Assembly: GCF_018853445.1 (NCBI RefSeq)
Contig: NZ_JABELD010000015.1
Coordinates: forward strand, 21,514 to 85,513
DNA from: Acidithiobacillus concretivorus
GTDB lineage: Bacteria; Pseudomonadota; Gammaproteobacteria; Acidithiobacillales; Acidithiobacillaceae
DNA length: 64,000 nt
Reading direction: 5' to 3'
Shown here: piece after piece, positions 37,238 through 45,905 of the stretch
Numbering within the stretch: the first letter of the stretch is position 1
Layout of the letters: each line of letters opens with the position of its first letter
Translations under genes and position numbers: made by a program
The notes under the pieces: generated by a model
The model's input: only the letters and a program-made list of their open reading frames with translations
Databases searched by the model: none
Told to the model about the DNA's origin: nothing

Positions 37238-38321
37238 CCAGATTTTGCAGCAAATCGGCCTGATATTCCTTGATCAGCGGCTCGATGACGGCATCCAGAT
37301 CACCCGCCAGAATAGCTTCCAGCCGGTACAAGGTCAGATTGATACGATGATCCGTCAGGCGTCCTTGCGGAAAATTATAAGTACGAATGCGTTCGGAGCG
37401 ATCGCCAGAACCAATCAAAAGCCGTCGGGTTTGCGCAGCACTGCTCTGCTGTTTTTCCTGCTCCGTTTCCAGCAGTCGGGCCTGTAACAAGGCCATCGCC
37501 CTGGCGCGGTTTTTGTGCTGTGAGCGATCTTCCTGACAGGCTACCACCAGCCCCGAAGGAATATGGGTAATCCGGATAGCCGAATCGGTCTTGTTGATGT
37601 GCTGACCACCGGCGCCACTGGCTCGAAAGGTATCAATTCGCAAATCCGCAGGATTGATATTGATCTCGCTGACCGTATCCACCTCCGGCAATACTGCCAC
37701 CGTACAGGCGGAGGTATGGATGCGCCCCTGGGCTTCAGTTTCCGGGACGCGCTGAACCCGATGACCGCCCGATTCAAACTTGAGTCGGGAATAAGCGCCG
37801 CGCCCGCTGACTTCCAGGACGGCCTCCTTGTAGCCGCCCCGCTCCGACTCCGATGCCGACAACATCAGCACCGCAAAACCCTGACTCTCTGCATAGCGGG
37901 TATACATGCGCACCAGATCACCCGCAAATAGGGCAGCTTCTTCTCCCCCGGTCCCCGCACGTACTTCCACGAAAACATTGCGCTCATCGTTGGGATCTTT
38001 GGGTAACAAGCGTAAGCGCAAGGACTCTTCCAGTTCCTCCAGATCATTATTGGCGCTGGCCAGCTCGTCATGGGCCATTTCCCGCAAATCGGGATCGCGC
38101 TCTTCAAGCAGCATTTTTTCCGCATCATCGTGATCGCGTTGACGCTGTTCGTGACGGCGCAACAAATCCAGAATGGGGCTGATTTCACCCAGTTCTCTGG
38201 AAAGACTCTGAAAGCGCTGGGTATCATTGACCAACTCAGGGCTGGTCAACATCTGGCTCAGTTCTTCAAAGCGAAAGGCCAAGTGTTCCAGCTGGCCCTG
38301 CAAACGCGGACTGAGGCTCAT
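37227..38321 (-). CDS. prfA: Peptide chain release factor 1
   Basis: This 364-residue class I release factor reads UAA and UAG stop codons. The GGQ loop is in [18 protein letters not shown], and the stop-codon recognition region carries [18 protein letters not shown], where PET occupies the RF1 PxT position. The N-terminal helical domain begins [18 protein letters not shown]. The start overlaps the hemA stop by four bases. The gene order hemA-prfA-prmC is conserved across many proteobacteria. Confidence 0.97.
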   Translation of the reverse strand: MSLSPRLQGQLEHLAFRFEELSQMLTSPELVNDTQRFQSLSRELGEISPILDLLRRHEQRQRDHDDAEKMLLEERDPDLREMAHDELASANNDLEELEESLRLRLLPKDPNDERNVFVEVRAGTGGEEAALFAGDLVRMYTRYAESQGFAVLMLSASESERGGYKEAVLEVSGRGAYSRLKFESGGHRVQRVPETEAQGRIHTSACTVAVLPEVDTVSEININPADLRIDTFRASGAGGQHINKTDSAIRITHIPSGLVVACQEDRSQHKNRARAMALLQARLLETEQEKQQSSAAQTRRLLIGSGDRSERIRTYNFPQGRLTDHRINLTLYRLEAILAGDLDAVIEPLIKEYQADLLQNLGDD

Positions 38322-39649
38322 CCTTCAGCATCACTGAGATGAAAAAGAATGTCTAAAGCCGCGACCAGGCTCTCATTAGTGGCTTCCTGGCAAGGCTGGC
38401 GCAAGGTCGCAATGGGATCATGCAGCACTTTATTGATCAGCGCCTTGGAAAAAGCCTCCAGTACCGCGTGCGGGTCCTGGCCCTGATCCAGATAATGCTG
38501 AAAACGCCGCACTTCGTCCTGGCGCCGTTCTTCCACGTGATCGCGCAGACGGCGGATAGCCGGCACCACATCCAGGCTTTCGCGCCACTGCTGAAATTGG
38601 CCCACTTCATCGGCAATAATCAGCTCGGCGGCTGCAGCGGCTTCACGTCGCGCCCGCATTCCCGCCTGGGCAATATCATTCAGATCATCCAGCGTGTACA
38701 AATAACACTGCTCAATACTTTCCACCTCGGGGGCAATATCCCGGGGTACGGCCAGATCCACCAGCATCAGGTCGCCACGTTCGCGCTGCGCCATGACGGC
38801 AGATACCGCCTCACGGCTGACAATGGGCTGGGTACTGGCCGTGCAGCTGACCACCACATCGACGTCATGCAGCAGACTGGGGATCATTTCCAGGGCATGG
38901 GCATTGCCCGCAAACTTTGCGGCCAGTTGCTCACCACGTTCGGAGCTGCGATTGGCCACAGCAAATGTACTTACGCCGTGCTCCCGCAAATGGGTAGCCA
39001 CCAGTTCTATGGTATCTCCAGCCCCAATCAGTAATACCGATCGACCTTCCAGACCACCGAGCAACTGTTTGGCCAGACTGACCGCAGCATAGGCCACACT
39101 CACTGGAGCAGAGCCAATGGCAGTTTCCGAACGCACCCGTTTGGCAACCCGAAACGTCCAGTGCAGCAGGCGATTCAAGACCGGACCGGCTGCACTGCTG
39201 TCAGCAGCCACCTGATAGGCATCTTTCACCTGTCCCAAAATCTGGGGTTCACCAATAATCATGGAATCGAGGCCGCAGGCTACCCGAAACAGATGACGGA
39301 CAGCCTCTGCGTCGCTGGAGTAATAAATGTGTCCATCCAGAGAACGGGGATCAATCTGATGAAAAGCACAGAGCCAGTTCTGCAAGGCCTGACGATTCGA
39401 CCCATGACCGCCATGCACGTAAATTTCGGTGCGGTTGCAGGTAGATACAATCAGAACTTCCTTAACGAGTCCCTGATCAAGCAGATCGCGATGCGCCACA
39501 GCCAGCGATTCCGGAGAAAAGGCAACCTTTTCCCGAACCGCAATCGGGGCAGTATGATGACTTAGACCAAAGCAGAAAATAGCAGCGACCGTCCCTGCAG
39601 AGCGACGATGGAGGGGCTGAATTGTCGCTGACCGCGCACAGGATTGCAA
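38318..39649 (-). CDS. hemA: Glutamyl-tRNA reductase
   Basis: This enzyme reduces Glu-tRNA to glutamate-1-semialdehyde, the first committed step of C5 haem synthesis. The catalytic cysteine is in [14 protein letters not shown], the NADPH domain has [13 protein letters not shown], and the C-terminal dimerisation domain is complete. The start is unusual. No ATG or GTG is in frame near the conserved start [16 protein letters not shown]; the options are TTG 39649, which adds 23 atypical residues, or an ATT at 39580 behind a GGGACGG sequence. Coordinates use the TTG. Confidence 0.93.
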   Translation of the reverse strand: MQSCARSATIQPLHRRSAGTVAAIFCFGLSHHTAPIAVREKVAFSPESLAVAHRDLLDQGLVKEVLIVSTCNRTEIYVHGGHGSNRQALQNWLCAFHQIDPRSLDGHIYYSSDAEAVRHLFRVACGLDSMIIGEPQILGQVKDAYQVAADSSAAGPVLNRLLHWTFRVAKRVRSETAIGSAPVSVAYAAVSLAKQLLGGLEGRSVLLIGAGDTIELVATHLREHGVSTFAVANRSSERGEQLAAKFAGNAHALEMIPSLLHDVDVVVSCTASTQPIVSREAVSAVMAQRERGDLMLVDLAVPRDIAPEVESIEQCYLYTLDDLNDIAQAGMRARREAAAAAELIIADEVGQFQQWRESLDVVPAIRRLRDHVEERRQDEVRRFQHYLDQGQDPHAVLEAFSKALINKVLHDPIATLRQPCQEATNESLVAALDILFHLSDAEG

Positions 39650-39704
39650 GCCGCAGCGCCAGCAGTTATTGTGCTTGCTGAATGATTAATCCGGAGCAGA
39701 TGGT

Positions 39705-41366
39705 ATGAGAAGCAAGCTGAGCGGCATGGTGGCAGGAATACTGCTCAGCCTCATCGCTGGAAACGCTGTGGCCGATGCCAACCCTGCCGGGATGACTGGA
39801 GAACAGTTGTATTACCTCCTGGTTGCCGAATTTGCGACCTTGCAGCAGGAGCCGAAGCTCGCCATACCGGCATGGGCAGAAGCGGCCAAACTGGCTCCCG
39901 AGGCAAATGTTTTAGAGCGCGCCACCCAGGCTACCGCTCGTTTTGGAGATTTTGATGACGCCCTGACCCTGGCCAGAAAATGGCGGGAACTGGCACCTAA
40001 CAGCGCCAAGGCCGACCAGTTTGAGGCAGCACTGCTGCTGACCAAAGGTCATGAACAGCAAGCCATCAACCTGCTCCAGGCAACTCTGGCGCGCTTTCCT
40101 GATGACCCCAAAATCACCCTGCAACTTTCGGAATTACTGATTGCCCACGGCCAAAGTGGCGAAGCGAAGCGACTATTGACAGCGCTGGCCAGCAAAAATC
40201 CAAATTCTGCGAATGCTTACTATACCTTGGGTCGCATTGATCTGATCGAAAACAAGCCCGATCATGCTATCACCTGGCTGGGAAAAGCGCTCAGCCTGCG
40301 ACCTGACTGGCAGGAAGCGGCCATTCAACTGGCCGAGGCCCTGCAAGCCTCCCAAGGGCCGACCGCAGCCCTGCACAGTATTCAGTCTTTTACAGCCCGC
40401 CATCCTGAAGCGACAAAAGCGCGCCAGTATCTGGCCGCGCTGTATTTGAAGATGGGAGGCACAACCCAGGCCTACCGGCTGTATCAGGGAATGGCGCAGC
40501 AGCATCCGGACAATCCCGAAATCGCCTTGTCCCTGGGGATCATGGATATTGAACGCCACAACTGGCAGGCGGCTGAAAGCAGTCTGCAGCACGCCCGCGA
40601 TCTCGCCCCCCAATCTCCCGCACCCATATATTATCTGGGCCGGTTGTATGAGGCCCAGGGCCGCTGGGCAGAGTCTCTGCAGTGGTATCAACGCATTCAC
40701 TCCGGCCCCCTGTACGCAGAAGTGGAGCTGCACAGTGCGCGTGTGGAGTATCAGCTGGGTGACCATAAAAAAGCCCTGACCCGCCTGCAAACGCTGGCAA
40801 CTGCCCATCCCAAAGAGGCGCAGATTCCCCTTCTCCAGGCCGGTTTATTACAAAGCAGCGGCCACCTGCAGCAAGCCCTGCAAATACTTCAGCAAGCTCT
40901 CGAACGCCTTCCGGAAAATGCGGAACTCTGGTATGCCCAAGGTGCCGTCCAGGAACAACTACATGATTTTCCGGCCATGGAGAAATCCATGCATCAGGTC
41001 ATTCAGCTCGCCCCTGATAATGCCCAGGCTTATAATTTTCTGGGCTACAGCCTTGTGGAAAGAAATCAGAATCTCTCCGAAGCCAGCACTCTTTTACATA
41101 AAGCCATTGAACTTGAACCCGAAAACCCGGAGATTCTGGACAGTATTGGCTGGCTCCATCATCGCCAGGGCGACAACCGGAAAGCTCTGGAATACCTGCA
41201 AAAAGCCCACCAGTCTCTTCCTGATGATCCCGAACTCAGCATGCATCTGGGACGCATCCTCTGGGCTCTCGGCAAACATCAGGAAGCCCGTAACATCTGG
41301 CAACAGGCGCTGGATAAAAATCCCAATGACACCCCTCTCCGCCAGGAACTGACCCGCCAGCCATGA
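39705..41366 (+). CDS. Exported tetratricopeptide-repeat protein
   Basis: This gene encodes 553 residues. A signal peptide (about 1-25, ending NAVADA) is followed by about a dozen TPR units across the whole chain; clear examples are ALTLARKWRELAPNSAKA, ANAYYTLGRIDLIENKPDHA and LDSIGWLHHRQGDNRKALEY. TPR scaffolds in this position, next to lolB and hemA, are common in proteobacteria and are thought to act at the envelope, but no specific partner is established here. The stop overlaps the lolB start by four bases. It is divergent from hemA with only 55 bases between them. Confidence 0.9.
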   Translation: MRSKLSGMVAGILLSLIAGNAVADANPAGMTGEQLYYLLVAEFATLQQEPKLAIPAWAEAAKLAPEANVLERATQATARFGDFDDALTLARKWRELAPNSAKADQFEAALLLTKGHEQQAINLLQATLARFPDDPKITLQLSELLIAHGQSGEAKRLLTALASKNPNSANAYYTLGRIDLIENKPDHAITWLGKALSLRPDWQEAAIQLAEALQASQGPTAALHSIQSFTARHPEATKARQYLAALYLKMGGTTQAYRLYQGMAQQHPDNPEIALSLGIMDIERHNWQAAESSLQHARDLAPQSPAPIYYLGRLYEAQGRWAESLQWYQRIHSGPLYAEVELHSARVEYQLGDHKKALTRLQTLATAHPKEAQIPLLQAGLLQSSGHLQQALQILQQALERLPENAELWYAQGAVQEQLHDFPAMEKSMHQVIQLAPDNAQAYNFLGYSLVERNQNLSEASTLLHKAIELEPENPEILDSIGWLHHRQGDNRKALEYLQKAHQSLPDDPELSMHLGRILWALGKHQEARNIWQQALDKNPNDTPLRQELTRQP

Positions 41367-42013
41367 AACCTTCTTTCCACATGTTTCCCCTCTTTACGAT
41401 GCTGAACCGGCCTCTGCAACTCGGTGCCGGGGTCATTTTTGCGTTGACGCTGTCGGCCTGCGCGACGATTACTCCCGTGCATCCCAACACATCGAGCATT
41501 CTCCCCACGGCGGAACGTAATCAGGTGGTTTCCAGCCTGAAATACTGGCGTGCCAGTGGCGAAGCAGTCCTCAGCACACCCAAACAAAACGAAAACTTCG
41601 GTTTTCGCTGGGAACAGTCGCCCCAGCTTCAGGAACTTTCCATTTATGACCCACTGGGCAGAACTGTGGCACGTATCACGGTGGATGCTTCCGGTGCGCA
41701 TCTGGAAACCATTACCGGAGAACATCGGCAAGCGCGCAATCTGTCCACGCTACTGAGCATGGTCTTGCATGTCGAACTCCCGGCTGCGGAGCTGCCGGAC
41801 TGGATGCTCGCCTTGCGCGGCAATACCAGCACCATCAGCAACAACGCTTCAGGATTGCCGAACATTCTCCGCAGCGGCCCCTGGCAGGTCCATTATTTGC
41901 GGTACACCCCTGTCGGCGGACTCACCATGCCCAAATTATTACAGGCAAATGGTCCGGAAGGCATTGCCCTGCGTATGGCCATTACGCAGTGGCAGATGGG
42001 TCAAGCCGAATAA
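41363..42013 (+). CDS. lolB: Outer-membrane lipoprotein insertion protein LolB
   Basis: This gene encodes a 216-residue lipoprotein. The lipobox is LSAC in FALTLSACATITPVHP (Cys at about 31), preceded by a long n-region. The mature part matches LolB: WRASGEAVLSTPKQNENFGFRW, LSIYDPLGRTVARI, LPDWMLALRG and WQVHYLRYTPVGGLTMPKL. LolB receives lipoproteins from LolA and inserts them in the outer membrane. Its place between a TPR gene and ispE is the standard context. The stop lies two bases before ispE. Confidence 0.92.
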   Translation: MKPSFHMFPLFTMLNRPLQLGAGVIFALTLSACATITPVHPNTSSILPTAERNQVVSSLKYWRASGEAVLSTPKQNENFGFRWEQSPQLQELSIYDPLGRTVARITVDASGAHLETITGEHRQARNLSTLLSMVLHVELPAAELPDWMLALRGNTSTISNNASGLPNILRSGPWQVHYLRYTPVGGLTMPKLLQANGPEGIALRMAITQWQMGQAE

Positions 42014-42015
42014 AC

Positions 42016-42858
42016 ATGAGCATTTCCTACCCTGCCCCGGCAAAACTGAACCTGATGCTCCGGGTCGTTGGACAACGGCCCGACGGCTATCATGAACTGC
42101 AGACCGTTTTTCAATTTATTGATTTTGCTGATCAACTACAATTCAGTTCGCGACCCGCAGGTCAGCTCTCCCGAAGCGGCGGAGCCGTAACAGTAGCTGA
42201 AGCAGATGATCTCACCATCCGTGCAGCGCGCCTGCTGATGGAAAGCGCGGGCATCCGGGAAGGTGTCCATATTCACATCGACAAGGTTCTGCCGCTGGGT
42301 GGCGGAATTGGCGGAGGCTCATCAGATGCCGCCAGCACCCTGATCGTTCTTAATCGCCTCTGGCGAACCGGCTTTACCCGTCAGGAACTGATGGCACTCG
42401 GCACTCAGCTGGGTGCGGATGTTCCGGTTTTTATTTTTGGACAAAGCGCCTGGGCAGAAGGGATCGGTGAACAGCTTTCTGTCCTGGATGAGGTCCCCGA
42501 ATCTCATTATGTACTCGTACATCCCGGCATTGCTGTCAGTACCCAGGAAATTTTTACCGCTCCAGAATTGACACGACAGCACCCGCCCAGCACAATAGGC
42601 GCGTTTCTCGGCGGGGTCATGGAAAATACCCTGCAAAGCACAGTATGTGCACGCTACCCGGAGGTCGAATCCGCTATCCAATGGCTGAAAAGTCATGGTT
42701 TGCGCGATGTTCGTTTAACAGGGAGCGGAGCCTGTGTTTTTGGGGTTGCGGAAGATGCAAGTAGCGCCCAGGCCATCGCTGGACAGGTTCCTGAGCCATG
42801 GCGATCCTGGGCAGTCAAAGGATGTAATCTACATCCTCTATTTGACCCTGCTGAGTAA
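42016..42858 (+). CDS. ispE: 4-diphosphocytidyl-2-C-methyl-D-erythritol kinase
   Basis: This is a 280-residue GHMP kinase of the MEP isoprenoid pathway. The start SYPAPAKLNLMLRVVGQRPDGYHEL is characteristic, the ATP loop is LPLGGGIGGGSSDAAS, and the C-terminal motif is VRLTGSGACVFG. The frame opens in lolB, but ATG 42016 gives the family start, two bases after the lolB stop. tRNA-Gln (TTG) follows within nine bases and is probably processed from the same transcript. Confidence 0.96.
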   Translation: MSISYPAPAKLNLMLRVVGQRPDGYHELQTVFQFIDFADQLQFSSRPAGQLSRSGGAVTVAEADDLTIRAARLLMESAGIREGVHIHIDKVLPLGGGIGGGSSDAASTLIVLNRLWRTGFTRQELMALGTQLGADVPVFIFGQSAWAEGIGEQLSVLDEVPESHYVLVHPGIAVSTQEIFTAPELTRQHPPSTIGAFLGGVMENTLQSTVCARYPEVESAIQWLKSHGLRDVRLTGSGACVFGVAEDASSAQAIAGQVPEPWRSWAVKGCNLHPLFDPAE

Positions 42859-42866
42859 TGAGTTTT

Positions 42867-42941
42867 TGGGGCGTAGCCAAGCGGTAAGGCACCGGATTTT
42901 GATTCCGGCATTCCCAGGTTCGATCCCTGGCGCCCCAGCCA
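42867..42941 (+). tRNA. tRNA-Gln (TTG)
   Basis: The 75-nt sequence starts TGGGGCGTAGCCAAGCGGT and ends GGCGCCCCAGCCA with encoded CCA. The anticodon loop TTTTGAT gives TTG, reading CAA and CAG. It lies between ispE and prs, a position conserved in many gammaproteobacteria. Confidence 0.96.
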
Positions 42942-42988
42942 ATTGTCCTCGGACTGTTTTGCCACCTGCACAGAGAGAATGACATCAC

Positions 42989-43936
42989 ATGGCCCACGGC
43001 AATCTTATGGTGTTCAGTGGAAACGCCAATCCTGTTCTTGCTGCGCAAGTAGCCCGTTTTCTGCAAATCCCCCTTGGTCGCGCCGAGGTCAGCTCTTTCA
43101 GTGACGGCGAAGTGTTTGTCGAAATCCTCGAAAATGTCCGGGGGCGCGATGTATTTGTCCTCCAGCCCACCTGCGCACCTACCAACGATCATCTCATGGA
43201 GTTACTCACCATGATTGACGCCCTGAAACGTGCCTCGGCCAACCGGATTACTGCTGCCATGCCTTATTTTGGTTATGCGCGCCAAGACCGGAAATCCCGC
43301 TCGCGCACGGCCATTACTGCCAAGCTGGTGGCAGACCTCATCACCAGCGCCGGGGCCAATCGGGTTTTGACCATGGATTTGCATGCAGATCAAATTCAGG
43401 GATTTTTTGATGTTCCTGTGGACAATATTTACGCCTCCCCCATTTTACTGGGTGACATCTGGCGGAAAAGCTACCCGGAACTCATTGTTGTTTCTCCTGA
43501 CGTAGGGGGTGTAGTTCGTGCCCGCGCCATTGCCAAACGTCTGGAAGTGGATCTCGCCATCATCGACAAACGCCGTCCCCGCCCCAATGAATCCGTGGTC
43601 ATGAATATTATTGGTGATGTCGAAGGACGCACCTGCGTACTGGTGGATGATATGGTAGATACCGCTAATACCCTTTGTGAGGCTGCTCATGCTCTCAAAG
43701 CCCAGGGCGCGGTCAAGGTCTGCGCCTACTGTACTCACCCGGTTCTCTCCGGGCCGGCCATGGAGCGGATAGCGCGCTCCGAACTGGATGAACTGGTAGT
43801 TACGGACACCATTCCGCTCAGCAAGGAAGCGCAGAATAGCCCGAAAATTCGCGTACTGTCGGTCGCCGAACTTATGGCCGAAACCATTCGTCGTATTGCT
43901 GAAGAAGACTCTGTCAGCTCATTGTTCATGGATTAA
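42989..43936 (+). CDS. prs: Ribose-phosphate pyrophosphokinase
   Basis: This 315-residue enzyme makes PRPP from ribose 5-phosphate and ATP. Conserved blocks are [23 protein letters not shown], the flexible loop [14 protein letters not shown], the metal site [13 protein letters not shown], and the PRPP loop [14 protein letters not shown]. The length is standard. Normally rplY, pth and ychF follow; here tRNA-His and accessory genes take that place. Confidence 0.97.
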   Translation: MAHGNLMVFSGNANPVLAAQVARFLQIPLGRAEVSSFSDGEVFVEILENVRGRDVFVLQPTCAPTNDHLMELLTMIDALKRASANRITAAMPYFGYARQDRKSRSRTAITAKLVADLITSAGANRVLTMDLHADQIQGFFDVPVDNIYASPILLGDIWRKSYPELIVVSPDVGGVVRARAIAKRLEVDLAIIDKRRPRPNESVVMNIIGDVEGRTCVLVDDMVDTANTLCEAAHALKAQGAVKVCAYCTHPVLSGPAMERIARSELDELVVTDTIPLSKEAQNSPKIRVLSVAELMAETIRRIAEEDSVSSLFMD

Positions 43937-43960
43937 GCGGATTAATTCCTGCCTGTCGCC

Positions 43961-43989
43961 TTGCGGCCAAACTTTGCCCGTTGTATCAT
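43961..43989 (+). promoter_or_regulatory. Probable sigma-70 promoter of tRNA-His
   Basis: TTGCGG, a 17-base spacer and TATCAT end 16 bases before the tRNA. Spacing is ideal; each hexamer has two mismatches to consensus. Confidence 0.55.
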
Positions 43990-44005
43990 GCGTTCTCTTC
44001 AATAT

Positions 44006-44082
44006 GGTGGCTGTAGCTCAGTCGGTAGAGTCCCGGATTGTGATTCCGGTTGTCGCGGGTTCGAGCCCCGTCAGCCACCCCA
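44006..44082 (+). tRNA. tRNA-His (GTG)
   Basis: The 77-nt sequence has an acceptor stem GTGGCTG paired with CAGCCAC. The extra G at -1 is encoded opposite C73, as required for His identity. The anticodon loop TTGTGAT gives GTG. CCA is encoded. An accessory region starts directly after it. Confidence 0.96.
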
Positions 44083-44212
44083 TATAAAACAATCAGTTAT
44101 AATAATTTTCTGAGTTTTTCTTCAAGTCAAATTATTGTCTGGACTATATTCAGGTGCGCGACAATGCTATAGCGAGGTTCGCCTCACCTCGGTCTCTTGC
44201 GGTGACTAGTGT

Positions 44213-44674
44213 TTATTCTGGCCACCAGTTAGCGACGATTTGAGTGTCAATGTCCCAAGGACACGACTCTGGAAAGGTGGAAATCGGTAACTCCGTTTCA
44301 AAAGCAGCTTCGTCAGCGGCATTATTCCAAGCGTCTGGCAGCATTTCTGGAATCAGCCTCTTGAGACTTGGTGAGTCTTTAAGGAGATATTTGAGTTCAA
44401 GCCGTTGGTTTCTTATGGTGGTCGCCCAGCTCTTGCTCTGTTTTTGAGGCTGCCATTGCCATTTTATCAAGTGCATGAGCAACACTCGCAAATGGCTTCT
44501 GAGAGCGTTTTTTTCGCTTCTACCCATGCTCTCCAATTCCTCCACAATATTGTCCCAATCCAGGCCGCTTGCCTTCCGGGCACGCAAGGCTTGGGCCTGG
44601 TCTTCTATCCATGCCAGAAAGTCCATTTCGTATAGATTGGTTATGGGTTCCTCAAACTGTCTTGCTGTAGTCAT
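44213..44674 (-). CDS. DUF29 family protein
   Basis: This 153-residue protein matches the DUF29 family: ITNLYEMDFLAWIEDQAQAL, LDWDNIVEELESMGRSEKNAL, LLMHLIKWQWQP, and the C-terminal CPWDIDTQIVANWWPE. The family is common in cyanobacteria and some proteobacteria, often in variable regions, and its function is unknown. A perfect AAGGAGGTG ribosome site precedes the ATG. It stands alone between tRNA-His and the broken phosphoesterase, with AT-rich flanks, and is likely horizontally acquired. Confidence 0.9.
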   Translation of the reverse strand: MTTARQFEEPITNLYEMDFLAWIEDQAQALRARKASGLDWDNIVEELESMGRSEKNALRSHLRVLLMHLIKWQWQPQKQSKSWATTIRNQRLELKYLLKDSPSLKRLIPEMLPDAWNNAADEAAFETELPISTFPESCPWDIDTQIVANWWPE

Positions 44675-44805
44675 GAGAACACCTCCTTATAAGGTTGTTC
44701 CGTTAAGAGTATACGGGATAAGTAGTTATGAAAAGTAAACCTACTCCTGGGTAGTGCGAAAGCTTTCCATTCTTTGTATGAATAATTTTGTGCGTTGCTT
44801 ATTTC

Positions 44806-45807
44806 TCATAGCAACGCCTTGGGCGTCTGATCAAAATCGAAAGCTGCAAGCATATCGTAAGCTTCACGATCACGTTCAGTCAGCGGATCAAGCCCGAAAC
44901 GCGTCTCAATGAATTTTAGTATGCTGCCAGTGTGTGCCAGATGGTGATCTACCAGACCTGAACGACTGAAAGGACTCACCAGTAGTGCTGGGGTACGCGT
45001 ACCCAACCCAAATGCATCAAGTTGTGGTGGTGGCGCAGAATCCCAGAAACCACCACCCTCGTCGTAGGTAATAAAAATAGCAGTTTTTCCCCACGCAGGA
45101 CCTTCCGAGACTGCTTTGAGCAAGGATTCTACCCAGTTCATTCCCGCCACTGGCGTATCCTCACCAGGATGTTCACTATGAGGACCTGCAGCCTTGATGA
45201 ACGAAACAGGCGGCAACTTTCCGCTCCTAGCGTCATCAACAAAATCATTCGCACTACGCATATGCCCTTGCCGCACATAATCATACCAGCGCTGATAGTA
45301 TTGGAGGTATTATAGCGCCAGGGCGACAAAACGATCCATTTTCCCGTTATTGATTTCTGCCCGCATGCGAAAAAAATGATGCGTAGGATCCCAACGTACC
45401 CCAGAATCAGATGGAATGTATGGCTCCAGATGAAAAGGTTTGTTCATCAAAGTCACATTTTTAAAACCAGGAACATCATTTGGCAATGGCAAAGTTTGAT
45501 AGGGAACTCCAGATATATCCTTCTGTAGCCCGGTAAATCTTGGATCCACTTCACCTTGGGCACTCAAAAGGTTCAGGATTTTTGCACCATGTGGTGAACG
45601 ATAAGTCCCAAAATAATGATCAAAACTTCGATTTTCCTGAAAAATGACCACCACATGATCAATATTATTACGTAATTGATTATAGGATGTGGTACCTGCT
45701 GCTTTTGCCGAGGTCATGAGGTAGGGTGCGGTGATGATTCCTGCAGTGATTCCAAGCATCTGCTTCATGAAATCACGTCGATATATGGTATTTTTCATAA
45801 AATCCAC
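44806..45807 (-). pseudogene. Broken phosphoesterase (phospholipase C / acid phosphatase family)
   Basis: Two parts of one PF04185-type phosphoesterase lie in the same frame. The N-terminal part (45310-45807) has a twin-arginine signal (YRRDFMKQMLGITAG) and the catalytic block ENRSFDHYFGTYR. The C-terminal part (44806-45276, to 45309 without a start) has SFIKAAGPHSEHP and the metal block IFITYDEGGGFWD. They are separated by an in-frame TAA at 45310-45312. The join VALAL-stop-YLQYYQRWYDY also skips a central stretch of well over 100 residues present in relatives, so an internal deletion is likely too. It lies behind the PhoB-boxed TonB receptor gene. Confidence 0.85.
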
Positions 45808-45905
45808 CTAGAAGTAAGAGCAGTAATAATTGCCAGAGTAAATAAACGCAGGGCTACCAATGGTCCCGATTACGTGACCCTGGCTCACCCGGCATATAAA
45901 AATAT

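Noticed and set aside
44172..44192. Hairpin CGAGGT/ACCTCG downstream of tRNA-His
   Set aside because: It has a short stem and no T-run, and lies about 90 bases from the tRNA; not enough to call a terminator or attachment site.
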